Positions 1-8,387 of a stretch of 64,000 nucleotides of DNA are shown here, one piece after another (position 1 is the stretch's first letter; every line of letters starts with the position of its first letter). The stretch lies in contig DAOSOK010000024.1 of NCBI GenBank assembly GCA_035373905.1, positions 1 to 64,000 of the forward strand, in the 5' to 3' direction. The position numbers and the translations under genes were made by a program. Under the pieces are notes generated by a model that worked only from the letters and a program-made list of their open reading frames with translations, did not search any database and had not been told where the DNA came from. The DNA is from Candidatus Ozemobacteraceae bacterium. Its GTDB lineage: Bacteria > Muiribacteriota > Ozemobacteria > Ozemobacterales > Ozemobacteraceae.

Positions 1-62
1 TCCGTGTCCACTTTTTCAAGTTGTCGTGAAAAGTACGCAAGATTCGGATGAACCTGAATTCG

Positions 63-185
63 GGGGACGTGATACCAGTTTCACCGATGAGCTCGGTGAA
101 AAGCCGTTTGGGGTTTGGGGAGATGCCAGCCCGAACTCGGTGCTGAAAGATTTTCAACGCCCAAAGAATTTGATATCACGTCCCC
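63..185. repeat. Short element bounded by GGGGACGTGATA inverted repeats
   Basis: GGGGACGTGATA at 63-74 is matched by TATCACGTCCCC at 174-185, with about 100 bases between. The interior holds a second hairpin, TTCACCGA/TCGGTGAA, near 79-100. The same end sequence forms the perfect palindrome at 61095-61140, so it is a dispersed repeat. It lies just outside the left end of the integrated element. The rest of 1-199 shows no supported gene. Confidence 0.55.
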
Positions 186-199
186 GGAAATCGTGAACA

Positions 200-211
200 G
201 TGGAGGTGGCG
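200..211. repeat. Distal att site (displaced ssrA 3' end)
   Basis: GTGGAGGTGGCG matches 8524-8535 in the same orientation. On the minus strand this is the acceptor-stem end of tmRNA. It is the expected remnant of the original ssrA 3' end left at the far side after site-specific integration. Confidence 0.6.
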
Positions 212-788
212 TCAACCGAATTGGGTATATAAAACCAGCGCGGGAAGAGGGTTATGTATTTCGGCGGGAGTCGAGTTACCCCCAAAGTTACCCCCGAAAA
301 GGCGACGGTGCCACCTTCACACAAAAAGTCAAAGAGCAATTCTAAGACGACGATATCACAACGGCGGCCGCCATTTTTTACCCTTCCGAAAAGAACAGCC
401 CCCGCTTACCACCAGGGCGAACAGGAACCGGCCGCCACCGGATCAGCCGCCATCATCGCGGCCCCTTCACCCCTACCGTGTCCAGGTCGGCACGGCTTCA
501 CCCTGCGGGTTCCGCCCGACCGCCCCGGCCCCGTCCGGGGTTCCTCGAGTCGATCAGCTCGAGGGGTTCATCGAGGGTGGCGCTCGAGCAGAGACAAGCC
601 GATCGGACGGCGCAACGTGCCGGCCAGCCGGCGGTGGAGAACAACGGAGAGAAAGAAAGATGGTGGCGGCCGTCGCGTGTTGCCCTCTGTGTCCTATTCG
701 GTGCCCGGTTGCGCGGGGGTCAGAAACGCGCGGGGCTTGCCAGATATCGGCCCCGTGAACTCGGTGGTCAACCAGCGACTTACTGAGG
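212..788. other. Distal end of the element, no supported gene
   Basis: Apart from the arm-site pair at 275-300 I see no gene here. The longest open frames are Arg/Pro/Ser-rich and lack ribosome sites. A 7-base-pair hairpin (CCTCGAG/CTCGAGG) lies near 544-565. Satellites often carry cargo at this end; none is recognisable. Confidence 0.5.
275..300. promoter_or_regulatory. Candidate integrase arm-type sites, left end
   Basis: Two GTTACCCCC boxes sit 12 bases apart (275-283 and 287-295), followed by GAAAA. The right end of the element has the same pair with the same spacing at 8388-8413, with 24 of 26 bases identical. Paired repeats inside both att sites fit tyrosine-integrase arm sites. Confidence 0.5.
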
Positions 789-817
789 AAAAACGCCCAC
801 AACAAAGGTTGTGAGCG
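789..817 (-). terminator. Rho-independent terminator closing the element operon
   Basis: On the minus strand CGCTCACAAC, a CTTT loop and GTTGTGGGCG form a ten-pair stem with one G-U pair, followed by five T. It lies downstream of the TerS gene and the following small frame, so it should end the element's long minus-strand transcript. Confidence 0.65.
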
Positions 818-928
818 CTTCCACCCAGCCGGGATTCATGCAAGAGGCGGTTTACAAAATTTGATCTCTGGCGAACGGTGCGCGTCCCTGACCCCTGACT
901 GAACGACGCCCCGGAAGGACCCGCCGCA

Positions 929-1171
929 TCACCCGACCGGCACGACGGCCCACCCCTTCCCCAGCCGATCAGCACAGGCACAGGCTTTTTCGTGGTTCCG
1001 GTGGAGATGCCCGCAGCGCTTCCCGGTCGAGTGTCGAGCTTCCCACCCCGCCGGCGGATGGTTCACCTGGTCGCCACGGACGACGGCCCGAAGCGGCTCG
1101 AGAGTCGCCACCAGGAACGGCGGGGTCTCGATCAGGCCCGCCGCCATGGCAAGCAGATGCCGGCGGTTCAT
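929..1171 (-). CDS. Small protein downstream of TerS, unknown function
   Basis: This 80-residue frame starts at an ATG that overlaps the stop of TerS by one base (TAATG), a usual sign of translational coupling. The C-terminal third has a Cys/His-containing stretch (CGHLHRNHEKACACADRL) that could be a small metal-binding fold, but I recognise no family. In a complete phage the large terminase subunit normally follows a P27-type TerS; this product is far too short for that. Position between TerS and the terminator supports expression. A chance frame is possible in GC-rich DNA. Confidence 0.42.
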   Translation of the reverse strand: MNRRHLLAMAAGLIETPPFLVATLEPLRAVVRGDQVNHPPAGWEARHSTGKRCGHLHRNHEKACACADRLGKGWAVVPVG

Positions 1172-1641
1172 TATTTGAACTCCGCGAACGGGTCGTCAAG
1201 CTCTGCAAACGGGTTGCGCTTCGTGTCCTTCGGTCCGGCCGCCTCCACCCTCGAGCGTGACGCCGGGGTTAGTCCGAACTCCACCAGGAACGCCCGCATT
1301 TCCTTTGACGCCTTCGTCGCAATGTTCAGATTCGGGTTCTGAGCAAGCACGCCGTTCGTGAGGGTGATAACCAGTCCCTCCCGCTTCACCGCTTCCATGG
1401 CCGCCGTCCAGATTGAATACTGGCCACAGTAAGCAGAGAACGCCGCCGCATCCCCGGCGGTCAACAGCCCACGGTCACGAAGCATCGGGAATAGCCTGTT
1501 CCATTCATCCCGGCCTGTTTGATCGAGGAACGCCGGCGGTTCGGCCCCAAGGTCGGGATACGTCGGCTCGTTCGGGTTGGTCCGGTGCTTCCGGAGCGTT
1601 CCAGAAAGCTTCTTCATCGCGGTAGGTTTACGTCTTGGCAT
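1171..1641 (-). CDS. Phage terminase small subunit, P27 family
   Basis: TerS recognises the packaging site of a phage genome and guides the large subunit. This 156-residue protein has the P27-family pattern: a basic N-terminus (MPRRKPTAMKKLSGTLRKHR), a Pro-rich linker, a helical body with EWNRL, GLLT and DAAAF, and the C-terminal FGLTPASRSRV signature. The start at 1641 is chosen because GGGGGG/AGGGG lies just upstream; the frame stays open further 5' but without a ribosome site. No large subunit follows. In phage satellites a stand-alone TerS redirects helper-phage packaging to the satellite genome. Family assignment is firm; the redirecting role is inferred from context. Confidence 0.85.
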   Translation of the reverse strand: MPRRKPTAMKKLSGTLRKHRTNPNEPTYPDLGAEPPAFLDQTGRDEWNRLFPMLRDRGLLTAGDAAAFSAYCGQYSIWTAAMEAVKREGLVITLTNGVLAQNPNLNIATKASKEMRAFLVEFGLTPASRSRVEAAGPKDTKRNPFAELDDPFAEFK

Positions 1642-1745
1642 GAGATACCCCCCTTTTCTACAGTTGGCCGTATAAAAATTTGATTCCACCCAACGGTCTC
1701 CCGTCATAAGGCGGGAGGGATTCGGTCCCCCCCTCCCGCCCCCCG

Positions 1746-2003
1746 TCAGTGCCGGGCGGAGTTCGCCACCTGGCACCGCCTGATGATCTCCTTCAGCCCC
1801 TCGATTCTTTGCTCATAGTCGAGAATTTCGGCCTCGCTCAGTGCAATCATCGCCTGGTTTGCTTCGCGGATCGCTCGCCAAGCGGCTTCGTTATCGCCAC
1901 GCATGAGCGCCGCAAGGGTCGCTTCAAGCGCTTCCTTCGCCGGGTCCGTCGTCTGCTCGTCGTCTTGATCGGCGCCTCCCAGGCGCGTGATGTTTTTGTC
2001 CAT
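1746..2003 (-). CDS. Hypothetical helical protein of the element
   Basis: An 85-residue protein starting MDKNITRLGG, with AGGAGA at good distance upstream of the ATG at 2003. The frame extends further 5' without a ribosome site, so the shorter start is preferred. The body is acidic and helical, with a probable coiled-coil near the C-terminus (EAEILDYEQRIEGLKEIIRR). No family is recognised. It sits between the zinc-ribbon protein and TerS and is probably on the same transcript. Confidence 0.6.
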   Translation of the reverse strand: MDKNITRLGGADQDDEQTTDPAKEALEATLAALMRGDNEAAWRAIREANQAMIALSEAEILDYEQRIEGLKEIIRRCQVANSARH

Positions 2004-2105
2004 ATTGAATCTCCTTCTGTTCATTGTCTTGTTCCTCACGACAGCGCGAACCACAGCGCCACGAGAGGGAACACGCCCCAGCCCCAGGTCATCAGTTCGT
2101 TCTCG

Positions 2106-2789
2106 TTATACATGGATCGAGATATTCCTTTCGATCAGCTTGGAATTGGCGGGAGGATGGCACCGCTCACAGACGATCACGCCCCAGCGGCTCACCCATA
2201 ACCGACCGCCGCCGCAGACGTGGCACGGCCCCACCGCCCGCACCGCCGCCGCCTCGGCATCCACGCGGTTCGTCCCGGCGTCAGTCTCGACCATGGCCGC
2301 CCGTTCGCTCACCACGTCGGCATGGTCGGATGGTGGAGTGATGGCCGGCCCCGCCCCGAGAACCGGCACGGGAACGGGCTTTCTCGGGGATTCCGCATTA
2401 GATGCCCGTGGTGAGGTCGAGACAGCCGACACCTCATCTTTGCCCGCCCCGTCGTTCCGAGAGGCTTTATCGGGCACCGTGGCGGCCGTCGCGTTCTGTA
2501 TCGTTCGTCTTATATCGTCCAGTATGCGAAGCGCCCCGGCCTCGTCACCGGCCCGGTCGAGTTCGTCGGCTCGATCGAGCAGCCGGTGAACCTGGCCACG
2601 TAACACCGAGTCATCCGTCATGGTGCGCGTCATGGTGGCGACAAGATCGGCCGCAAGTGCTACGCGGTTCGCCTGGATCAGTTCGAGCAGGCGCCCGGTC
2701 GGCTTCGGTCGGCAACGCAACCCACCTTCCCGGAACTCGATCATGACCCCGGCAGAATGAAGTTCCTCAAGTATCGCGGCCGGCCTCAT
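2106..2789 (-). CDS. Zinc-ribbon protein with TubC-like N-terminus
   Basis: A 227-residue protein. Residues 1-50 resemble the TubC-type helical module found in phage replication-associated proteins (MRPAAILEELHSAGV, then a Leu-rich helix). A low-complexity linker follows, and the C-terminus carries two CxxC pairs (CHVCGGG and CERCH), a likely zinc ribbon. Its ATG overlaps the stop of the primase-helicase in an ATGA arrangement, with GGGAGG just upstream, so the two are translated together. A replication accessory role for the primase-helicase is the simplest reading, but it is inferred from position. Confidence 0.62.
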   Translation of the reverse strand: MRPAAILEELHSAGVMIEFREGGLRCRPKPTGRLLELIQANRVALAADLVATMTRTMTDDSVLRGQVHRLLDRADELDRAGDEAGALRILDDIRRTIQNATAATVPDKASRNDGAGKDEVSAVSTSPRASNAESPRKPVPVPVLGAGPAITPPSDHADVVSERAAMVETDAGTNRVDAEAAAVRAVGPCHVCGGGRLWVSRWGVIVCERCHPPANSKLIERNISIHV

Positions 2790-5329
2790 ACTGCCTCCCA
2801 TCCGTCGTCATCCGCCGCCGGCTTCGCCTGGTCATCGAAAAGGACTTCCTTGAATCCGTCCTCGGTCGGTCCGTATTGATGGCCGGTTCGCCCCTCGGGT
2901 TTCTCTGTAATACTGTGCGAACTTGGCGAACTTGGCGCAGTTGATGAACTGATCGGGGTTTCGGGAATTGCGCGCAGTTGCGAACTTGGCGAACTTGACC
3001 CCTCGCGTTCCTGACCGACGGCCTCAACTTCGCGAACTCCGCAAGCCCGCGAAGTTCCCGAGAACGGCTCTAATCCTTCAATTCCGCCAGATTCGCGAGT
3101 TTCGCACAATGTATATAACTTCGCCCGTTTGTTGTTCGCCGCTTTTGGCCCCGCTCGAACTTCAATTCTCGGCGGGGTTTCTGCCAGAAGATCGGACAGC
3201 GCCGCGTCGATTCGATCGCTCCCCACGTGGCCCGCGAAACAGTCGGAGTTGATCGCCGCTCGGCTTGTCTCTCCATGGGCGCGCAAGTATTCGATGATCT
3301 TCTCGGCAACCTCCCGCTTTTCTTCGGCCTCAAATTCGCCCTCATCGCTGAAAATGAACCGGACCGAATCCCTGGAATATCGAATCCATAACCACGCCGC
3401 TTCTATATGGTGAAGCTCAATGAACCTGGTTCTATCTGCCAGGGCAAAAAGCATGGCAAGCCGTAAAAGGTTCGGGGCGCGGCGTTCGAGAAGCGCATCG
3501 ACAAGCGAACCATACCCGCAACGATTCAATTCACCCTGATATAATTCATCGTATCGGCTTGAGGCTTCATCGGTAAAGGCAAACAAAAGCCCGTCTTTCT
3601 CTCTGGGATAGTCGCCTTTCGCGAACTCGATCACGGCCCGCGTTCTTTCGGCAAGCGCTTCCATCACGCTTTTCGGGGTCGGTTTCGGCCTCGATACCAG
3701 CTTGTCGCGTTCGGCCCAGAAGATCAGAAAGCGGTTTGCAAAGCCGTTTGTCATCGCCTTCGTGTCGAGTTGTGCGCGCAATTCCCCCGGCGTGATGGCT
3801 CCCGATACTGCAACGTGAGGATCAGAAGCCCACACCCGCGCGCCCTTGATGGCCGGGCGGATGCTTTCGCCGTCCCATGCGTCGCGAAGCGCGGACGAAA
3901 GAGTATTCCCGTCCCGTTTCCCTTGTTGGAGGATGTTGTCAAACTCGTGTTCGATGATCCACAAACGCTTGTCTTCAATGGCGGGGATTTCGTCTTTGCC
4001 CTGCATCATAGCGTCATGAAGGATCATGGCAAGCCCTTCCCTGGTGGAAAGCCCGCCCGTGTGAAGCTGTCCAGGGAACGGGACGGCGCCGATGTCCACT
4101 GTCGCGGTCGCTTCGGTCTCGTTTCCTACAAGGTATTGCCGGATTCTCTTCACCAGGGAAAGGGCGTCACCCTTTCGCCCTCGGCTGGTGCGCCCGACGT
4201 GCAGCATGAACAGGCGGGCGTGATGCCGCGTGTTCCCGATGGAAAGGTAAGCATTTCGCCCAACGGCGGCCGAAAGGAACGCCAGAAAGCCCGCACATAC
4301 GGCGTATGGGTTCGCCTCAGTTGTTCTTGATGCCGCGCGCGCCACGTCTCCCGCAAGGCCGTAAAGCATCGCCGGTTCCGGCCTCGGTTGGTTCCGGTGG
4401 TTGTCCGGCTGGTTCTCGGGTTGCCCATTCGCGCCGGCCGGTTCGGTCTTGGATTCCGGCACGCCACGCGGCTTCGCCTTCCCGGCCTCGATGCCGCTCT
4501 CGATCGTCTTTCGGATCTCGTCATCCGACAGGCCCGCCCCGATCGCGGCCCGGCGCAAGGCTTCCCGTGCTTCCGCCTCATCCAGGGCGCCGCCGCCGAT
4601 CAATTGCCCGAGGGAATGGGCTTCATCATTCAAGGTCTGATTCCGCGAACCATCACACGCCTGGACGACAGCCGCCACGGCCTTTTCAAGTGCCCCGCGT
4701 GCGTATTTGTTCGCCCTGGTCGTGCTCGAGATGGTCGCCGTCGACCGGGGTTGTTCAGCCTTCGGGGCTTCGGGGGGAACGACGACGGGCACCGGCGCGG
4801 GGTTGTGGTAAGCATTCGGATCGTGCGACAGGAAGCACAGCCTTGATACGTCTTTCCCGGACGGGTCCGGCTCGATCCCCGTTTCCGCCTTCACCCGATC
4901 GGCAACGGCCCGCCACGCGCGCCCATGGTCGGAAGAGTCAGAGACGGCCGCCACGGCCTTCAGACCATCACCCGATGGGCTTGTGAAGCACACCGCGACG
5001 GCGGGATCAATCGTCAGAGCGGCGCGAACGGCCGGCATCTTATCCCCGAGATGGTCGAGGTCGACGACGAGAAGCCCGGACGGATCGACAAGACCGGCCT
5101 TGTTCCTTGCCTTGAACGTCCCGGACCAGGTGACGGCTGGAAGGTCTTTCTTGCCCTGGTCGTAAGCGGCTCGATTCCCGGCGGTCAGACAACCGCGCAA
5201 GCGTTCGATATCGGCCTTGAGTCGGTCGGACCGGATCAGTTCGACGGCCTCGGCAACGGTAACAGACTCCGCCGGCACGATCGCCCGGGCGCTCTTGAAG
5301 ATGGAAAGGTGCGGCGTTGTCTCGTTCAT
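2786..5329 (-). CDS. Primase-helicase (VirE_N plus DUF3987)
   Basis: This 847-residue protein is probably the element's replication initiator. Residues 1-190 match the VirE N-terminal/BT4734-like domain, related to archaeo-eukaryotic primases: VVDLDHLGD gives the acidic metal motif, CFTSPSGDGLK and DVSRLCFLSHDP the later motifs. Residues of about 330-720 match DUF3987, a primase-associated ATPase, with a phosphate-loop-like GRTSRGRKGDALS segment. The last 100 residues are Ser/Pro/Glu-rich and probably disordered. The ATG overlaps the stop of the 37-codon gene upstream and the stop overlaps the ATG of the zinc-ribbon gene, so three genes are coupled. Confidence 0.8.
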   Translation of the reverse strand: MNETTPHLSIFKSARAIVPAESVTVAEAVELIRSDRLKADIERLRGCLTAGNRAAYDQGKKDLPAVTWSGTFKARNKAGLVDPSGLLVVDLDHLGDKMPAVRAALTIDPAVAVCFTSPSGDGLKAVAAVSDSSDHGRAWRAVADRVKAETGIEPDPSGKDVSRLCFLSHDPNAYHNPAPVPVVVPPEAPKAEQPRSTATISSTTRANKYARGALEKAVAAVVQACDGSRNQTLNDEAHSLGQLIGGGALDEAEAREALRRAAIGAGLSDDEIRKTIESGIEAGKAKPRGVPESKTEPAGANGQPENQPDNHRNQPRPEPAMLYGLAGDVARAASRTTEANPYAVCAGFLAFLSAAVGRNAYLSIGNTRHHARLFMLHVGRTSRGRKGDALSLVKRIRQYLVGNETEATATVDIGAVPFPGQLHTGGLSTREGLAMILHDAMMQGKDEIPAIEDKRLWIIEHEFDNILQQGKRDGNTLSSALRDAWDGESIRPAIKGARVWASDPHVAVSGAITPGELRAQLDTKAMTNGFANRFLIFWAERDKLVSRPKPTPKSVMEALAERTRAVIEFAKGDYPREKDGLLFAFTDEASSRYDELYQGELNRCGYGSLVDALLERRAPNLLRLAMLFALADRTRFIELHHIEAAWLWIRYSRDSVRFIFSDEGEFEAEEKREVAEKIIEYLRAHGETSRAAINSDCFAGHVGSDRIDAALSDLLAETPPRIEVRAGPKAANNKRAKLYTLCETRESGGIEGLEPFSGTSRACGVREVEAVGQEREGSSSPSSQLRAIPETPISSSTAPSSPSSHSITEKPEGRTGHQYGPTEDGFKEVLFDDQAKPAADDDGWEAV

Positions 5330-5439
5330 CTCCGCACCTCCCGGCCCCGCGTGAACGGTTGCACGCGGTGAGGGTATCGGGTAGAATACTTTTCGGTATG
5401 GTGAGTCGTGCGCTTCGGCGTGCGGCTTCTTTTTTTCAT
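5326..5439 (-). CDS. 37-residue strongly basic protein, doubly coupled
   Basis: This tiny frame (MKKRSRTPKRTTHHTEKYST...) is linked on both sides. Its ATG overlaps the stop of the 140-residue protein (ATGA at 5436-5439) and its own TGA overlaps the ATG of the primase-helicase (5326-5329). It has about 12 Lys/Arg and 4 His in 37 residues, so it would bind nucleic acid or an acidic partner if stable. The frame may exist mainly to couple translation of its neighbours. No homologue is recognised. Confidence 0.55.
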   Translation of the reverse strand: MKKRSRTPKRTTHHTEKYSTRYPHRVQPFTRGREVRR

Positions 5440-5858
5440 GACACCACCCCCGAAGCGGCCCCGGCCGTGGTTACGACCAGATTCGGCCCTCGATAACGTT
5501 TTACCAGCATTGAGGCAAATATCATCGCGTGCCGGTTGTCGCTCATGGTCAATTCGTTGACCGCCTGGATGAACTCGGCTTGTTGCCGGATGCAATCCAA
5601 GAGCGCCTTTTCCTGGCGTGCCGCGAAGCGGGCAAATCCGAACGCGTGCATGATGGCGTATTGTGCTTCGTGCTCTTGGGTTCGCGCCGCTCTCATTGCC
5701 AGTTGAAAGCCCCGAAGGCTTCCGAACATTTCCCGCATCGTCTCAATGTCGTCTGCTGAGGTGTTCATCTTCAGAAACGCCGCTTCGAGCTTGGCCTCTT
5801 CTTCCGGGTTGATTTCCGGTTCTTTCAGGCCCTCCACAAGATCAGGCTTCGAGGTCAT
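5436..5858 (-). CDS. Hypothetical helical protein of the element
   Basis: A 140-residue protein, acidic at the N-terminus (PEINPEEEAKLEAAF) and helical throughout, rich in Ala, Gln and Met, with an F-x-x-A pattern in the middle. I recognise no family. The ATG overlaps the TGA of alpA (ATGA at 5855-5858), and its stop overlaps the next small gene, so it is part of a four-gene coupled chain from alpA to the primase-helicase. A role in replication or its control is plausible from this position only. Confidence 0.65.
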   Translation of the reverse strand: MTSKPDLVEGLKEPEINPEEEAKLEAAFLKMNTSADDIETMREMFGSLRGFQLAMRAARTQEHEAQYAIMHAFGFARFAARQEKALLDCIRQQAEFIQAVNELTMSDNRHAMIFASMLVKRYRGPNLVVTTAGAASGVVS

Positions 5859-6070
5859 GCCGACACCCCGCCGGCTTTTTCGATCAGTGCGCGAATGTCT
5901 TCAACGCGCCAAGCGGTTATTTTTTCGCCCAGCTTGACGGGCTTGGGAAACTTGCCGGTCTTCACTCCCAGCCACCAAGTAGAGGGCGAAACGGGGATCG
6001 GACCCGGGACGCCATGTTTTCGGTCTCCGATAATCTGACGGAGCCGCAAAAACCCGCTTACAGGTAACAT
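5855..6070 (-). CDS. AlpA-family transcriptional regulator/excisionase
   Basis: A 71-residue protein with the AlpA/MerR-like winged-helix pattern: LRLRQIIG helix, then STWWLGVKTGKFPKPVKLG and a C-terminal W-R-x-E-D-I helix. AlpA proteins switch on excision and replication genes in P4-like elements and phage satellites, often by controlling the integrase. GGAGGT lies upstream of the ATG at 6070. It heads the coupled chain leading to the primase-helicase. Nested inverted repeats directly upstream may be its operator. Confidence 0.85.
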   Translation of the reverse strand: MLPVSGFLRLRQIIGDRKHGVPGPIPVSPSTWWLGVKTGKFPKPVKLGEKITAWRVEDIRALIEKAGGVSA

Positions 6071-6077
6071 AATAAAA

Positions 6078-6119
6078 AATACCTCCGTATTAAATTGTGT
6101 TGCTTAACACGAAGGTATT
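6078..6119. promoter_or_regulatory. Nested inverted repeats upstream of alpA
   Basis: An inner palindrome GTGTT-GCTT-AACAC (6097-6110) is bracketed by AATACC (6078-6083) and GGTATT (6114-6119). On the minus strand TTGAAT and CACAAT lie 17 bases apart across it, a weak promoter. This is a likely operator for the alpA-primase transcript. Confidence 0.45.
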
Positions 6120-6173
6120 CAAACACGGGCGATGAGCGCGAGTATTCCCGGCAATTTTCAAATAACCCGGTAA

Positions 6174-6728
6174 TTAGCTCCTAGACGGCGTTTTGTCCTC
6201 TATTGGCTCCTCGAAAAGCTTACGTGCCTTGTAGTAAAGTTCTTCGGCCCTTGTTCCGCACATACCAAATAAATCTCCAACGCTCTCAAATAACGCCTTG
6301 TCGATTCTCTCTCCGTCCTTGTGCCGTCCCAGCGCGACAGCGTAAACCAAGAACATCTTTTCGTGTTCTTCCCGTGCGGTTTCAATCTTTCGCCTTTTTG
6401 GGAATGGCTTCCCGAAAACTTCATCCCAACTTCTCGCCTTGAAGTCGAAAACTGAATCGCAACGAGTGACGAATGCCTCGGCCAACCACCCAGGCGCAAT
6501 CATTCCGCTCCTGGCACAGTCACGCATACATGAAAGTATTGCAAGGCCGTCTCCGCCCTCTATGGCTTCCCGCCGCTTATTGATTCGTTGGGCAACCTCC
6601 CACTGGTAATACGGCGAATGCCAGGTAAGCCAACGAGCAGCAGACTTCAACTCCGGCGGCTCCCCGTCGATCTTTGTCTGTTCAAGCGCCGCCTCATCAG
6701 CCGTTGCCGTCCATGGATCAAACATCAC
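6174..6728 (-). CDS. Hypothetical protein of the element
   Basis: A 184-residue soluble protein (MMFDPWTATADEAALEQTK...) with a strong GGGGAGG ribosome site six bases before the ATG at 6728. It is mixed charged and helical, with Trp-rich N-terminal segments (WLTWHSPYYQWE) and a basic centre (FPKRRKIETAREEHEK). No family is recognised. It lies between the small protein at 6790 and alpA. Base composition is somewhat lower in GC than the flanking chromosome, in keeping with a mobile origin. Confidence 0.65.
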   Translation of the reverse strand: MMFDPWTATADEAALEQTKIDGEPPELKSAARWLTWHSPYYQWEVAQRINKRREAIEGGDGLAILSCMRDCARSGMIAPGWLAEAFVTRCDSVFDFKARSWDEVFGKPFPKRRKIETAREEHEKMFLVYAVALGRHKDGERIDKALFESVGDLFGMCGTRAEELYYKARKLFEEPIEDKTPSRS

Positions 6729-6789
6729 ACACCTCCCCCAGCGGATTCCAGAGGAACCGGGAGCGCTTGCCCCCGGCCCCCTGTTCGGT

Positions 6790-7023
6790 TTATGCCGCGC
6801 TTTTTTGGCTGCGCTTCAGGTTGGCATAGTCGATCGTTACAGCATGGGCAACGTCCAGAGCCGATTCCACAAGGTGAGAGATTTTTTGAACATCGGCCGG
6901 GGTGAAGGCGCCACGTTGCCGCAGCGCTTGAAGTTCGTCCCACGCAATCCCGGTAAGGCTTTTGATCCGTTCGGCGGCCCGGCCGGCGTTGTCGGAAAAA
7001 TCCTCGAGTTCGATCCTGTCCAT
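6790..7023 (-). CDS. Small hypothetical protein near integrase
   Basis: A 77-residue protein with AGGAGG at ideal distance from the ATG at 7023. The sequence is helical and mildly acidic at the N-terminus, ending in a basic tail (NLKRSQKSAA). No family is recognised. Direct repeats of 31 bases lie between it and the integrase gene upstream, so it may have its own promoter there. Confidence 0.6.
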   Translation of the reverse strand: MDRIELEDFSDNAGRAAERIKSLTGIAWDELQALRQRGAFTPADVQKISHLVESALDVAHAVTIDYANLKRSQKSAA

Positions 7024-7045
7024 GTCGTTCCTCCTGGGTGAATTT

Positions 7046-7132
7046 TCTAACGTCAGTATTGGCAGTAGGTCACTTGGGGTTTTTCAGATTTTCGGGGAAT
7101 CTCTAACGTCAGTATTGGCAGTAGGTCACTTG
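7046..7132. repeat. Two 31-base direct repeats beside int
   Basis: The 31-base unit beginning TCTAACGTCAGTATTGGCAG occurs at 7046-7076 and 7102-7132, 56 bases apart start to start, each followed by a TTTTCAGATTTTC stretch. The pair fills the gap between the integrase stop and the next gene. It may be a regulator-binding or replication iteron site, or a recent duplication. Confidence 0.7.
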
Positions 7133-7147
7133 ACCGTTTTCAGATTT

Positions 7148-8359
7148 TCACGCCACCCGGCCGGGTCGGACGTTCTCGTTTTTTAGGCCGTCGAGATAAT
7201 CGGCCCATTCCTGCATCATCCGCCGGCGGTCGTCGATGAACTGGGTCCGGTTGTATGCCCGCCCCAGGGGATCACGGACGGTATGGGCAAGCTGATGCTC
7301 GATAATGTCCACGGGGAAATGGAGAACCTCGTCAAGCAGCGTTCGAGCCATGGCCCGGAAGCCATGCCCGCACATTTCAGCCTTCGGGATGTTCATCCGG
7401 CGCATCGCTGCGAGAACGGCGTTATCGCTCATGGCCCGCTCCGCCGATCGAGCGCTCGGGAATACATACCGCCCGGCGCCGGTCAGGGGGTGCAGCTCCC
7501 GCAGGATCTCGACGGCCTGACGCGACAGCGGCACGACGTGTGGGGTTTTCGTCTTCGTGACGAGGAACTTCCATTCCGCCGTTTCGAGGTCGATATCGGC
7601 CCATTGTGCATTCCGCAGTTCCCCAGGGCGAACGAAGACGAGAGGGGCAAGCTTCAAGGCACAACGGACGATCAGATCACCATGGTATCCGTCCATGAGC
7701 CGCAGCAGATCACCCACCTTGTCGGGGTCGGTCACGGCTGCAAGGTGTTCTTTGTTCGCCGGCGGAATGGCGCCCCGAAGATCGGCGCAAGGGTCACGAT
7801 CGGCCCGCCCCGTCTGGATGGCATACCGGAAAACCTGACTGCAATTCGACCGTGCACGATGGGCTGTCTCGATCGCGCCGCGTTCCTCGATCCGGCGCAG
7901 CACTTGGAGAATATCGCGGGGCTGCGTGGCGAGTTCGGCGATGGGCTTCCCACCGATCCACGGGAAGATATCCCGCTCGAAGCGCTGCATGATCCGAAGG
8001 GAATGACTCGGTGCCAAGTTCGCGGAAAACTTGGCGAACCATTCCCGGGTCACGGCCTCGAAGCTATTCGTCGCGTTCTCGGTCGCGGTCGCCTTCACCG
8101 CCTTCCGTTCGGCGCCTGGATCGACGCCGGCCTCGAGTAGTTTCTTGGCCGCGTCACGGCGTTCCCGTGCGTCTTTCAGGCCGGTGTCGGGGTAAGTCCC
8201 CAGGGAGAGAAGCCGTTCCTTGCCGGCGAAACGATACTTGAGACGCCACCACTTACCCCCGGCGGGGGTAACTTGAAGGAACAGCCCGCCACCGTCGAAA
8301 AGTTTCTGAGTCTTGGCAGAGGCTTTCACAGAACGTATCTGCGTGTCTGATAATGACAT
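7148..8359 (-). CDS. int: P4-type tyrosine integrase
   Basis: This 403-residue recombinase integrates and excises the element at the ssrA 3' end. Residues 1-90 form the DUF4102 N-terminal domain of P4-like integrases (LSDTQIRSVKA, GLFLQVTPAGGKWW, LSLGTYPD). A core-binding SAM-like domain lies around 95-190. The catalytic set is complete: Arg near 244 (RPGELR), Lys near 270 (TKTKTPH), His332 and Arg335 (HGFR), a His near 355-359, and Tyr near 369 (YNRTQF). The start at 8359 is chosen for GAGAGGAG upstream; the open frame extends further without a ribosome site. Its position next to the att site in tmRNA is typical. GTTACCCCC boxes overlap its start. Confidence 0.93.
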   Translation of the reverse strand: MSLSDTQIRSVKASAKTQKLFDGGGLFLQVTPAGGKWWRLKYRFAGKERLLSLGTYPDTGLKDARERRDAAKKLLEAGVDPGAERKAVKATATENATNSFEAVTREWFAKFSANLAPSHSLRIMQRFERDIFPWIGGKPIAELATQPRDILQVLRRIEERGAIETAHRARSNCSQVFRYAIQTGRADRDPCADLRGAIPPANKEHLAAVTDPDKVGDLLRLMDGYHGDLIVRCALKLAPLVFVRPGELRNAQWADIDLETAEWKFLVTKTKTPHVVPLSRQAVEILRELHPLTGAGRYVFPSARSAERAMSDNAVLAAMRRMNIPKAEMCGHGFRAMARTLLDEVLHFPVDIIEHQLAHTVRDPLGRAYNRTQFIDDRRRMMQEWADYLDGLKNENVRPGRVA

Positions 8360-8387
8360 GGGGGTAACTCCTCTCGTGAAATGTCCT

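Noticed and set aside
254..814. A 186-codon plus-strand frame at the left end of the element
   Set aside because: Composition is Arg/Pro/Ser-rich, there is no ribosome site, it crosses the minus-strand terminator, and no domain is visible.
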